From CAMDMI01 sp044379485 (GTDB lineage: Bacteria > Bacteroidota > Bacteroidia > Cytophagales > Flexibacteraceae), in the NCBI GenBank assembly GCA_044379485.1, contig JBIPOE010000031.1:1-43334 (forward strand): a DNA stretch of 43,334 nucleotides, read 5' to 3'. Made by a program: the position numbers and the translations under genes. The notes beneath the pieces are model-generated. The model made no database searches, was not told where the DNA came from, and saw nothing but the letters and a program-made list of their open reading frames with translations. Each line of letters starts with the position of its first letter. Positions within the stretch are counted from its first letter, which is position 1. This document shows positions 8,657 to 16,989 of the stretch, piece after piece.

Positions 8657-8707
8657 ATGAAGGAAAACCTTTTCATTGTTCTAAGTTCCTTATTTCAAAA
8701 CAATTAA
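8657..8707 (+). CDS. Possible 16-codon leader ORF upstream of the DUF2723 gene
   Basis: An ATG at 8657 opens MKENLFIVLSSLFQNN and stops at 8705-8707, 7 nt before the ATG of the large membrane protein. It lies wholly within the predicted leader, about 8 nt after the predicted transcription start. The hydrophobic middle and tight spacing would suit a leader peptide or translational coupling, but an ORF this short can occur by chance. Confidence 0.25.
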   Translation: MKENLFIVLSSLFQNN

Positions 8708-8714
8708 GTAATTA

Positions 8715-11700
8715 ATGACCTCGTTCCAAAGATTAAATAATCTGGTTGGCTGGCTGGTATTTGCCATTGCCACTTACACCTACACCGCCACAGTTGAACC
8801 CACAGGTAGCTTTTGGGATTGCGGTGAATTTATAGCAGTATCATACAAGCTTATGGTTCCCCACCCTCCTGGAGCGCCATTTTTCCTATTGGTTGGTAGA
8901 ATGTTTTCCATGTTGGCGGGAAGCGATGTGACTCAGGTTGCATTTTGGGTTAACATGGTATCTGTTCTGTGTTCAGCCTTTTCTTCCTTATTTCTGTTTT
9001 GGTCTATTACCTTAATGGCCAGAAAGTTAGTAGTAGAAAATGGAGAAGAGCTTTCATTGGGACAAACCATTGGGGTAATTGGATCTGGCTTAATCGGTGG
9101 TCTTGCTTACACATTTAGTGATTCCGCCTGGTTTTCTGCAGCTGAAGCAGAGGTTTATGCAATGTCAAGTTTTTTTACTGCAGTTGTTTTCTGGGGCATA
9201 TTAAAATGGGATGCTGTTGCAGACGAACCTCATGCAGATAGATGGCTGATTTTCATTGCCTATATGATGGGACTATCCATTGGTGTCCACTTGCTAAACC
9301 TTGTTACCATTCCTGCAATGGCTTATGTATATTATTTCAGAAGATACGACTTTTCATGGAAAGGGATGATTTATACATTCCTGGTAAGTCTGGTTATTCT
9401 TGGTGTAATTCAGGTTGGAGTTATCACAGGATTGCCATCTGTGGCCAATAGCTTTGAAATCTTTTTTGTTAATAGTTTAGGGCTTCCTTTCAATTCAGGA
9501 ATTATTTTCTTCGTTATTCTTTTCTTAGGCTCACTGGTTTATGGAATCAATTACACACAAAAACATGGTAAAGTCCTTGCAAATACAGCCCTTTTAGGTT
9601 TTGCTTTTGTTTTGATTGGATATGCTTCTTATGGTATAATCTTAATTCGATCCAACTTCAATCCGCCGATTGACGAGAATGATCCTGAAAACGCTATTAC
9701 ATTCGTAAGTTACTTAAAAAGAGAGCAGTACGGAGATCGTCCTTTGTTATACGGACCACAGTACAACGCCTCACCAATTGCCACCAAAGAAGGTGATCCG
9801 GTGTATTTGAAAGGAACTGACAAGTATGATGTAATTGAAAAGAAAATGATCCAGGAATATGCAAGTAAAGACAAAACCTTGTTGCCCAGGATTTACAGCC
9901 CTCAAGGCAATCACATTGCAGCATACAAACGTTGGGTAAAACTTCCGGCAGATCCTGAAGCCAAACCATCTTTTAGCCAAAACATTGCATTCCTTTTCAA
10001 ATACCAAATAGGGCACATGTATTGGAGATACTTTGGTTGGAATTTTATAGGTCGGGAATCGGATGTCCAGGATGCAGGCGTGTTGTCGCCATTTGCAAGC
10101 GACAAAGGCCTTCCTGATTCAATCACCAAAAACAAAGCAAGAAACCGATATTATGCACTTCCACTAATTTTAGGGATTGCCGGTTTATTTTTTCAATACA
10201 ACAGAAAAGGCAAAAATGCATTCATAGTTGGTCTCCTTTTCTTTTTTACAGGAATTGCCATCATCATTTATCTGAATCAACCACCAGTTGAACCCAGAGA
10301 GCGGGATTATACCTTTGCAGGTTCGTATTATGCATTTTGTATCTGGATTGGCCTAGGTGTTTTGTTTATAGCCGATCTTTTAGAGAAATTACTCAAGAAT
10401 AAAGTTACAGCAGGAATTCTAGCAACAATAATTTGTTTGATTGTCCCTGTTGTAATGGTAAAAGCAGCTTATGATGATCACGATAGATCACAGCGTTACC
10501 ATTCTGTGGATTCTGCTAAAAATCTTCTGAATTCCTGTGCGAAAAATGCCATTCTGTTTACCGGAGGTGATAACGATACTTTCCCCCTTTGGTATGCTCA
10601 GGAAGTTGAAGGCTTTAGGACGGATGTGCGTGTTTGCAATCTTTCACTATTGGGAACAGATTGGTATGTTGGCCAAATGAAGAAAAAGGCTTATGAATCA
10701 ACACCTTTGCCAATATCTTTAGAACTGAAGCATTACATTCAGGGAAAAAACGACTATATCCCATTTTACGAAAATCCTGCAGTAAAAGGTGGAATTGACC
10801 TTAGAATGTTAATGAAACTAATTGAAAATGAGAACTCTGCAGTAATGGTGGCAACTCAAGGTGGAAAAAGTATCGCATCCTACCCTACCAAAACTTTTTC
10901 ATTGGATGTGGATAGTGCTAAAGTTGCAGCAATGGATTGGGTTCCAGCAAGAGACAAAAACAGAATTGTAAGAAACATCACCTGGACCATTGGCAAAAAC
11001 GCCCTGTACAAAAACGACTTTGTGGTTTTGAATATCCTGGCAAATATGGATTGGAGCAGACCGGTATATTTTTCAACCACACTTTCCGGTTCCTCCTACT
11101 TGAATTTAAAGCCATATCTACAACTTGAAGGTTTGGCTTACAGACTAATGCCTATTTACAATGCTGGTGCATCTGATGGTGTTGTGAACACGCCCGTTAT
11201 GTATGACAACATGATGAAAAAAATGTACTGGAGAAATCTGGACAATCCGAATGTATATTATGATGAAAACTACAAACGATTTCCTCTAAATGCCCGAAAG
11301 TCTTTTTACATGTTGGCATCACAACTTTTGAATGAATCGAGTGCCGAAGGTGGAGATTCAAGTAAAATGTCATTAACCTCACAGGCTGAAGGTGGTAAAT
11401 CAAAAAGGCAAATGGCGATAGATGTTTTAAATTATTGCTTCAAGATGATGCCCGATAAAGCCACTGAATATGACGTTTATACACCACAATTCATTCCTTT
11501 ATTGCTTGAGGTTGGCAACAAAAAACTTGCTGATGAAATAGCCTCTACCATGCATAAAAGGGCGGTTGAGGATTTAACCTATCAAACGAAAAACCCAGGT
11601 AGGTTTAGTTTCGACATTCAAACCAATGTTTATGTTCTTCAACAATTGTTTATGGCCTACAAAGGTGCTGGCCAAAACGATTTGGCCAGCAAATATCAAA

Positions 11701-11768
11701 AGGATTTTGAGAGCTTCGTGAACTTCGCCCAACAGGGAGAGGACGGAGGTAGTTATGAAGATGAATAG
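8715..11768 (+). CDS. DUF2723 (GT117) multi-pass membrane glycosyltransferase-like protein
   Basis: A 1017-residue protein of the DUF2723 family, classed with GT117 and related to the human O-mannosyltransferase TMEM260. The N-terminal 590 residues carry around ten or more membrane spans. Conserved family motifs are seen: GSFWDCGEF and PHPPGAPFF near residues 32-60, and VEPRERDYTFAGSYYAF near 525. The C-terminal 400 residues are a soluble, probably periplasmic domain with helical repeat-like sequence. It probably transfers a sugar from a lipid-linked donor to exported proteins; donor and acceptor cannot be read from sequence. It stands as a single gene with its own promoter and terminator. 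Confidence 0.9.
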   Translation: MTSFQRLNNLVGWLVFAIATYTYTATVEPTGSFWDCGEFIAVSYKLMVPHPPGAPFFLLVGRMFSMLAGSDVTQVAFWVNMVSVLCSAFSSLFLFWSITLMARKLVVENGEELSLGQTIGVIGSGLIGGLAYTFSDSAWFSAAEAEVYAMSSFFTAVVFWGILKWDAVADEPHADRWLIFIAYMMGLSIGVHLLNLVTIPAMAYVYYFRRYDFSWKGMIYTFLVSLVILGVIQVGVITGLPSVANSFEIFFVNSLGLPFNSGIIFFVILFLGSLVYGINYTQKHGKVLANTALLGFAFVLIGYASYGIILIRSNFNPPIDENDPENAITFVSYLKREQYGDRPLLYGPQYNASPIATKEGDPVYLKGTDKYDVIEKKMIQEYASKDKTLLPRIYSPQGNHIAAYKRWVKLPADPEAKPSFSQNIAFLFKYQIGHMYWRYFGWNFIGRESDVQDAGVLSPFASDKGLPDSITKNKARNRYYALPLILGIAGLFFQYNRKGKNAFIVGLLFFFTGIAIIIYLNQPPVEPRERDYTFAGSYYAFCIWIGLGVLFIADLLEKLLKNKVTAGILATIICLIVPVVMVKAAYDDHDRSQRYHSVDSAKNLLNSCAKNAILFTGGDNDTFPLWYAQEVEGFRTDVRVCNLSLLGTDWYVGQMKKKAYESTPLPISLELKHYIQGKNDYIPFYENPAVKGGIDLRMLMKLIENENSAVMVATQGGKSIASYPTKTFSLDVDSAKVAAMDWVPARDKNRIVRNITWTIGKNALYKNDFVVLNILANMDWSRPVYFSTTLSGSSYLNLKPYLQLEGLAYRLMPIYNAGASDGVVNTPVMYDNMMKKMYWRNLDNPNVYYDENYKRFPLNARKSFYMLASQLLNESSAEGGDSSKMSLTSQAEGGKSKRQMAIDVLNYCFKMMPDKATEYDVYTPQFIPLLLEVGNKKLADEIASTMHKRAVEDLTYQTKNPGRFSFDIQTNVYVLQQLFMAYKGAGQNDLASKYQKDFESFVNFAQQGEDGGSYEDE

Positions 11769-11776
11769 TTTTTTAG

Positions 11777-11801
11777 AAAAGGGCCGAAAGCCCTTTTTTT
11801 T
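11777..11801 (+). terminator. Rho-independent terminator of the DUF2723 gene
   Basis: AAAAGGGC (11777-11784), a CGAAA loop and GCCCTTTT followed by more T residues, 8 nt after the stop codon. Confidence 0.85.
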
Positions 11802-12116
11802 GACATAGAATTACAAAACCATTACCTGCAAAATTTGTCGACAGTAAAAAATAATCAAAAATAAAGTAGAGGCTCCCTTAGGTTATTGTTTGCTTAGAAT
11901 AATGAGTTTGAATATAAAGGTATTTTCCTGTGATAGTCAATTTGGAATCAGTATTCAGACCCAAGGAAGGGCTATTTCAATGTTAAATCGGCTTTAGATT
12001 TGAATTCAAATTTGAAAAACATCTAAATCCTAGAAAACTATTATTGGCTACTTAAAAAAGATATTTTGGGAGAGATTTGTGAAAACAATAATTCAATTTT
12101 TGAAAACGTATTTCAT
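11802..12116. other. Intergenic stretch with a small palindrome, no gene seen
   Basis: About 315 nt between convergent terminators. The only structure I find is a perfect 14-bp palindrome ATTTGAATTCAAAT (11998-12011) flanked by TTTAGAT (11993-11999) and ATCTAAA (12021-12027). No credible ORF or RNA gene. Confidence 0.4.
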
Positions 12117-12146
12117 AAAAAAAGCCCTTGTTCGGGGCTTTTTTTA
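12117..12146 (-). terminator. Bidirectional terminator after superoxide dismutase
   Basis: AAAGCCC (12121-12127) and GGGCTTT (12135-12141) pair around a 7-nt loop, with A runs on the left and T runs on the right, so U tracts form on either strand. It is 18 nt past the sod stop codon on the minus strand. Confidence 0.8.
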
Positions 12147-12163
12147 TGCAGATTTAAAGAATT

Positions 12164-12772
12164 CTATTTCGCAGCGGCATAATTCACATTTGCCTCATCC
12201 CAATTGATCAAGCTCCAAAATGCATTGATGTAATCTGCTCTTTTGTTTTGATACTTTAGATAATATGCATGCTCCCAAACATCCAAACAAAGAACCGGAG
12301 CTCCTTTAACTTCTGCAAGATCCATTATTGGATTGTCTTGATTTGCCGTTGAGGAAATTACCAATTTACCATCGGCAACAATTAACCAGGCCCAACCAGA
12401 ACCAAATCTACTAATGGCTGCTTTGGCAAACTCTTCTTTGAATTTCTCAAAACTTCCAAAAGTCGCTTTGATGTCATCTGCCAATCTTCCGTTTGGTTCT
12501 CCACCACCGTTTGGTTTCAATAGTTTCCAAAACATTGAATGGTTGTAATGCCCACCGCCATTGTTTCTAACAGCAGTTGGATTTTTTGCAGCATCTACCA
12601 TGAGTTCTTCAATTGTTTTTCCAGCCAGATAAGGTGCTGAAGCAACTGCATTATTCAGGTTGGTAACATAAGCGGCATGGTGTCTGCTATGGTGTATTTC
12701 CATAGTTTCCGCATCAAAATGAGGTTCTAATGCATTGTATGCATAAGGTAAGGCAGGTAATTCGAAAGGCAT
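12164..12772 (-). CDS. sodA: Superoxide dismutase, Mn-type
   Basis: A 202-residue Fe/Mn superoxide dismutase converting superoxide to hydrogen peroxide and oxygen. The four metal ligands are in place: His27 (EIHHSRHH), His78 (GGHYNHSMFW), Asp164 and His168 (LDVWEHAYYLKY). Gly74 and Gln145 (STANQDNP) are the pair typical of Mn-type rather than Fe-type enzymes, though cambialistic forms share them. No signal peptide, so cytoplasmic. It follows the TPR gene by 51 nt but has its own promoter box reaching into the gap and a strong terminator. Confidence 0.96.
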   Translation of the reverse strand: MPFELPALPYAYNALEPHFDAETMEIHHSRHHAAYVTNLNNAVASAPYLAGKTIEELMVDAAKNPTAVRNNGGGHYNHSMFWKLLKPNGGGEPNGRLADDIKATFGSFEKFKEEFAKAAISRFGSGWAWLIVADGKLVISSTANQDNPIMDLAEVKGAPVLCLDVWEHAYYLKYQNKRADYINAFWSLINWDEANVNYAAAK

Positions 12773-12803
12773 GTTTATTAAATTTTGTTTGATGATTGAT
12801 TCT

Positions 12804-12811
12804 CAAAAATA
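12804..12811 (-). promoter_or_regulatory. -7 promoter element TATTTTTG of the superoxide dismutase gene
   Basis: On the minus strand TATTTTTG, an exact TAnnTTTG match, 31 nt before the sod ATG. No good TTG is seen at -33. It would let sod be expressed separately from the upstream TPR gene. Confidence 0.5.
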
Positions 12812-12823
12812 AGGCCGAAAATA

Positions 12824-14422
12824 TTATTTAATTAATAAACCATTTTTGGCTTTGGCATTTTCTGGTTCTATGGAAAGAACTTTATTCCAGGCAGCGTGCG
12901 CCTGTGGAACATCCTTCCTTACAGCATAATAAGATCCAAGATAACTATATGCTTCTACAAGTTGCTTTTTATATTTTTCCTGGGTTTCCGGGGTAACCAA
13001 TAAAGTAAACTTTTCATAGTAAGGTTTTGCTATGCCCTTTGACTGATCCGGATCCAGTTTTTCCAAACCAATACACCTTGCCTTAAATAAATTAGCCAAC
13101 AAGGAAGTGGGTTGAATTCTAAGTAATTGACTGTAAACAGTATCTGCTTTTACATATTCCTTGCCGAAATAATAGGCATTGGCAAGGTTAAAGTAATCCT
13201 GATTGACTTTCTTACCTTGTTCCAAAACCATAGAATACGCTTCAGCCGCTCTTGAAAATCTTTTTCCATCAAAAAACTTTTTTCCAAATTCACTAATGGA
13301 GCTCAATTTTGATGAATCCTTCGAGGCAGCTTTACTCAATATTGACAATCCCTTGGTAGTATCTTTTCCACTTTCGATCAACAACTTTCCGTAATAATAA
13401 AAATCTGAGGGCAAGTAATTAGCTGTATCAACTTTACCCATAAACATTTCAATATTTTTAATACCTTCAGTAAATTCACCTTTTTCTGCCTGAGAATAAG
13501 CCAATAATCTAAACCTAAAGTCATTTTTATAATTTGATGGAAGCCCATTCAGTACAGAAATTGATTCGTCGTATTTCTTTGCAAGAAAAAGAAAAGCACC
13601 ATAACGATACTGATTTTCAGGGCGTTGGTCAGTTAACCTAACATATTTACTGTACGCTTCTATCGCTTTGTCGTATTTACCTGCTTTATAGTACAATTCA
13701 CCCAATTGTCGATAGCCAGGGGCATAAAGAGAGTCTTTAGCCATGCCTTCCAAATAAGATTCAAGCGCCTTTTGGTAACTCTTGGCACGAATCAAAATGT
13801 TTCCATAATTAATGTAGCCTTTAGCTGAATTTGGGGCAATTCTTTTTGCAGCATCATAATTATTAGCAGCTGCAGATCCATCATTTTTCAACATGAAAGC
13901 ATCTCCCTTTAAATTATAATATTCCGGGATATTTTTATTTATCTTGATGGCAGCATCCAAAAGCTTGTTTGCTTCCAGAGCATCATTTGACGGATATACA
14001 ACATAAGCCTCTGCTGCCCGATACAACAATTCTGCATCTTTACTTTTTGAAGCCACAACAGCTTTGTCAATCAATAACTTACCCTGACCAGGACGTTCTT
14101 TATATACTTCGTATGTACCTAATCCAACATAGTTGAGATTAAACTTTGGATCTGCAGCGACTCCTTTTTCAAAAAACAATTTGGCAGAATCTGCATAAAT
14201 TCCCTGTGCAGAATCTCTTCTTTCCAGATTAAGGTAAAAATTACCAAGATAATAGAAATTAGAAGCAGTAGGTTGAGACGTTACAAGTCCTCTGAATACC
14301 TTGGATGCGTTTATAAATTGCTCATTATCGAGGAACCTTAAACCATCTGAAATAGTTTGGGCATTAGAAAAAGATGAAATGGAAAACACAGCTAAAGCTG
14401 AAATCCAATAAATTTTATTCAT
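12824..14422 (-). CDS. Exported TPR-repeat protein
   Basis: A 532-residue protein with a signal peptide (1-21, cleavage after FSNA) followed by roughly ten tetratricopeptide repeats over nearly its whole length (for example GYRQLGELYYKAGKYDKAIEAY and the C-terminal copy SYLGSYYAVRKDVPQAH). TPRs mediate protein contacts; no catalytic domain is present. It is the last gene of a minus-strand set behind a PstS-like lipoprotein, 83 nt apart, and has its own promoter in that gap. In other Bacteroidota similar TPR and PstS-like genes sit next to TonB/ExbBD genes, which are absent here. It is likely periplasmic. Confidence 0.85.
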   Translation of the reverse strand: MNKIYWISALAVFSISSFSNAQTISDGLRFLDNEQFINASKVFRGLVTSQPTASNFYYLGNFYLNLERRDSAQGIYADSAKLFFEKGVAADPKFNLNYVGLGTYEVYKERPGQGKLLIDKAVVASKSKDAELLYRAAEAYVVYPSNDALEANKLLDAAIKINKNIPEYYNLKGDAFMLKNDGSAAANNYDAAKRIAPNSAKGYINYGNILIRAKSYQKALESYLEGMAKDSLYAPGYRQLGELYYKAGKYDKAIEAYSKYVRLTDQRPENQYRYGAFLFLAKKYDESISVLNGLPSNYKNDFRFRLLAYSQAEKGEFTEGIKNIEMFMGKVDTANYLPSDFYYYGKLLIESGKDTTKGLSILSKAASKDSSKLSSISEFGKKFFDGKRFSRAAEAYSMVLEQGKKVNQDYFNLANAYYFGKEYVKADTVYSQLLRIQPTSLLANLFKARCIGLEKLDPDQSKGIAKPYYEKFTLLVTPETQEKYKKQLVEAYSYLGSYYAVRKDVPQAHAAWNKVLSIEPENAKAKNGLLIK

Positions 14423-14453
14423 TATTTATGATTATTGTATTTTTTAGAGGGGA

Positions 14454-14481
14454 CAAAACTAACTTAGACAATTTAAACCAA
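14454..14481 (-). promoter_or_regulatory. Promoter of the TPR protein gene
   Basis: On the minus strand TTG (14479-14481), a 17-nt spacer and TAGTTTTG (14454-14461), an exact -7 match, 31 nt before the TPR start codon. The spacer is a little short, so internal promoter activity is likely but not certain. Confidence 0.55.
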
Positions 14482-14505
14482 AAAAGATTTTATGCTGACA
14501 AATTG

Positions 14506-15486
14506 TCAATTTGTTAAATCGTTATCTTTTTTGATTTTCACAATTCGAATGGGCATTGTGGCAGGAAGTAATCCGGATTTGAGAACTATTCGTTGACCTT
14601 TATCGCCTGCCAACCATGCTGTAAAACCAGTAGCCAAACCAGTTCTGGCTTCCCGACTTGAAACGATAACATCTCTGGTCAATGGATAAAAACCCTGGGC
14701 AAGGTAGGCTTGCAAGGGTTGAAAAAATTCTTCATTTGTTTCAAGAGGATGTTTTTCCAACAATTCAGCGATTGAATCCGGCATTAAGTATGCCACCTGA
14801 ATACCATTTTTAAACCTGGTTTGAGTTGGATCCTCCTCATCACTAATCCAGTTAACGCCCATAAAACCAATAGATCCCGGATGCAGGTTAACATAGTTTA
14901 TCACTTCACGGTCTCCACCAGCATAAACTCGCTTCAATTTTATTTCTTCATCCTTAACATTTAACAAATTCAATAAGGCAAAATAGTTACTGGAGCCTTC
15001 TTTGTCCAAAACAAGTTCTGGCTTATTGTTAAGTCCTTTTCCACTCACATTTTTCCAAGTCAAATTGGGTTGGGTCAAAATTTGTTTTAGCTGCCTCATG
15101 GTTAACATGGAATCTGGATTTGATTTGTTTAAAACAACCCCCAGAGCATCTGTGGCAATTTTTAAATTCTTTGTAGTGATGGTAATTGACTTAAAATAAG
15201 CTTTTTCCTCAGCATTAAAAGTTCTTCCGGTAACAACCATCCTGACAGAATCGGCTAGCAGAAGCCTAAAAGCTTTTTCTTCAGAAACATAATGCGGAAT
15301 AATTTTAGCCTTTGGATAATGACCTTGAAAAGAAGTAATTTCAGTCGCCATAATGGGCAAAAAAGCCTCATCAACAGCAATATGAATTGTGCCACTAACG
15401 GCAGTATCTGTAGGCCCTTTTTTTCCTGAATCGGTGCAAGAAACAAATGGAAGAAGCAAGAAAAGATATAACTTAATAATTTTCAA
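14506..15486 (-). CDS. PstS-like substrate-binding lipoprotein
   Basis: A 326-residue lipoprotein of the PBP-like/PstS family. The chosen TTG start at 15486 gives a textbook lipoprotein signal, MKIIKLYLFLLLPFVSC, with the lipid-bearing Cys17. The ligand-binding fold shows GTIHIAVDEAFLP at its start, then VVTGRTF, GSSNYFALLNL and a PGSIGFMGVNWI segment typical of phosphate-type binding proteins. No pstCAB genes are nearby, so the ligand and the partner are open. The start lies 4 nt after the stop of the preceding small membrane protein, so the two are translated together. Earlier in-frame starts would overlap that gene and bury the signal peptide. Confidence 0.85.
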   Translation of the reverse strand: MKIIKLYLFLLLPFVSCTDSGKKGPTDTAVSGTIHIAVDEAFLPIMATEITSFQGHYPKAKIIPHYVSEEKAFRLLLADSVRMVVTGRTFNAEEKAYFKSITITTKNLKIATDALGVVLNKSNPDSMLTMRQLKQILTQPNLTWKNVSGKGLNNKPELVLDKEGSSNYFALLNLLNVKDEEIKLKRVYAGGDREVINYVNLHPGSIGFMGVNWISDEEDPTQTRFKNGIQVAYLMPDSIAELLEKHPLETNEEFFQPLQAYLAQGFYPLTRDVIVSSREARTGLATGFTAWLAGDKGQRIVLKSGLLPATMPIRIVKIKKDNDLTN

Positions 15487-15490
15487 TGTT

Positions 15491-15721
15491 TTATAAAGAT
15501 TTAGGCCTTGTAAATTGCAAATACGCTCTGTAAGCCCGAAAGCAACCATACAAAACAAGGGCCAGAGAAACTACCTTTAGGTATTCGGCTGGGAGAATTT
15601 TTCCTGCGGAGGGGCTAAAAAACAAAAATAAACCACAAAACAAATAGGCAATTGCCATACTGATATTCAAGCCTAAAATCAAAGATTTTGCAGGGCTTGA
15701 TCGTCTTTGAGGTCGAATCAT
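15491..15721 (-). CDS. Small two-span membrane protein
   Basis: A 76-residue protein starting at ATG 15719-15721 (MIRPQRRSSPAKS), with a basic N-terminus, two hydrophobic spans (about 14-36 and 49-66) and a basic tail. The frame is open 13 codons further upstream. It is not a family I can name, but the pairing with a PstS-like lipoprotein gene (4 nt downstream) suggests an operon with that protein. Small two-span proteins of this kind often accompany such binding proteins in Bacteroidota. Confidence 0.7.
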   Translation of the reverse strand: MIRPQRRSSPAKSLILGLNISMAIAYLFCGLFLFFSPSAGKILPAEYLKVVSLALVLYGCFRAYRAYLQFTRPKSL

Positions 15722-15865
15722 ATCAAAAAATTTAAATATAAAGACAGAGGCTAAAACCACCGGAATTTTATTGGCACAAAGGTTTTCAATAATTTCGGAA
15801 AATGAAGGTTAAGAATTCTTAAATTTTCATTTTCAACTTTTAAACGAATTTTAATTCCATTTATT

Positions 15866-15873
15866 TAGATTTG
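15866..15873 (+). promoter_or_regulatory. -7 promoter element TAGATTTG of the dksA-like/scpB operon
   Basis: TAGATTTG matches TAnnTTTG exactly, 29 nt before the ATG at 15903. The -33 position has no TTG. It would drive the dksA-like and scpB genes. Confidence 0.5.
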
Positions 15874-15902
15874 CACAATTTTTTACAAAACCACATATTT
15901 CT

Positions 15903-16289
15903 ATGACAGCAGCATTCGAACCCCAACTACGATATAGCGAGGAAGATTTAAAGGAATTTGAAGTTCTTATTTCTGAGAAACTTAACAATTCAAAAAAAGA
16001 ATTGGCTTATATCAGGGATAGTCTTAGCCGGAAAAATGATCAGGGAACTTTGCAAACCGGGAGTGGCCATTTATCATTAGAAGATGGCGCTGAGACAGCA
16101 GAAAAGGAGCACCTTAACCAAATGGCTGTCAGGCTTCAAAAGTTTACCACTCAATTAGAATTTGCTGCAATCCGGATAAAAAATGGAACTTATGGCATTT
16201 GTATTTCAACTGGGAAGCTTATCCCAAAAGAAAGATTAAGGGCTGTTCCTCATACACAACATTCCATTGAAGCCAAAATGGCTAAATAA
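15903..16289 (+). CDS. TraR/DksA family transcriptional regulator, zinc-finger cysteines lost
   Basis: A 128-residue DksA-like protein: an N-terminal coiled-coil region (about 12-90) and the C-terminal motif GTYGICISTGKLIPKERLRA. DksA-type proteins enter the RNA polymerase secondary channel and adjust transcription, often with ppGpp. The classic four zinc-binding cysteines are reduced to one, as is common in Bacteroidota members, so zinc is probably not bound. scpB starts 6 nt after the stop, indicating an operon. Confidence 0.88.
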   Translation: MTAAFEPQLRYSEEDLKEFEVLISEKLNNSKKELAYIRDSLSRKNDQGTLQTGSGHLSLEDGAETAEKEHLNQMAVRLQKFTTQLEFAAIRIKNGTYGICISTGKLIPKERLRAVPHTQHSIEAKMAK

Positions 16290-16295
16290 TTTTAA

Positions 16296-16865
16296 TTGGA
16301 GACAGATCAATTCAGACTTCATATTGAGGCGATAATTTTTTGTGCCTCAGAACCAATTTCGATTTTAGAAATCCAAACCGGAATAGAAGATCACTTTCAA
16401 GCCATAATAGGCGTAGAACTTATAAGCTCTGCCATTACAGAACTTCAACATAAATATTTCTCGGACAATTATCCATTCGAAGTAATCGCCTCTGGAGGTG
16501 GTTTCCAATTTTTAACCAAACCAGCTTTTCAACCCTCTGTTGGAGCAATATTAAAGCAAAAGGTAAAAAAAAGATTATCTACCTCTGCAATGGAAACCTT
16601 AGCAATTATTGCTTACAGGCAACCCGTTTCCAAGCCTGATCTTGAAAAAATTCGCGGTGTAAATTGTGACTATGCCATTCAGAAACTTTTGGATAAGGAA
16701 TTGGTAGAAATAGCTGGAAAAGCAGAAAGTGCAGGTCGTCCAACTCTTTATAGAACCAGCAAAAAATTTATGGACTATTTTGGTATTAATCATATAAATC
16801 AACTTCCTGAATTAAAAGAACTTGAGCCAGAGGAAAATTCTATTGGTGAGGAGAAAGAATCTTAA
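16296..16865 (+). CDS. scpB: Segregation and condensation protein B
   Basis: A 189-residue ScpB. It carries two winged-helix domains (about 1-85 and 90-165); the start (LHIEAIIFCASEPISI) and the stretch ETLAIIAYRQPVSKPDLEKI with DKELVEIAGKAESAGRP are hallmarks. ScpB dimers work with ScpA and the SMC ATPase in chromosome condensation and segregation; scpA and smc are not in this window. Translation must start at TTG 16296, since no in-frame ATG lies before the conserved N-terminus. It follows the DksA-like gene by 6 nt. Confidence 0.94.
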   Translation: METDQFRLHIEAIIFCASEPISILEIQTGIEDHFQAIIGVELISSAITELQHKYFSDNYPFEVIASGGGFQFLTKPAFQPSVGAILKQKVKKRLSTSAMETLAIIAYRQPVSKPDLEKIRGVNCDYAIQKLLDKELVEIAGKAESAGRPTLYRTSKKFMDYFGINHINQLPELKELEPEENSIGEEKES

Positions 16866-16989
16866 AAACCAAACAATCAACTTTTTAACGCATACCAGAC
16901 CAAATAAAATTTGTTAAAAAACAGGAAATCAATATTTCGAATTGCGAATCATCCCTATATTGCGCCCATTATTTAGTAATTTAACAACC

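Noticed and set aside
11802..12116. Search for a small RNA or gene in the gap
   Set aside because: No start-stop frame with sensible composition and no promoter pointing into it.
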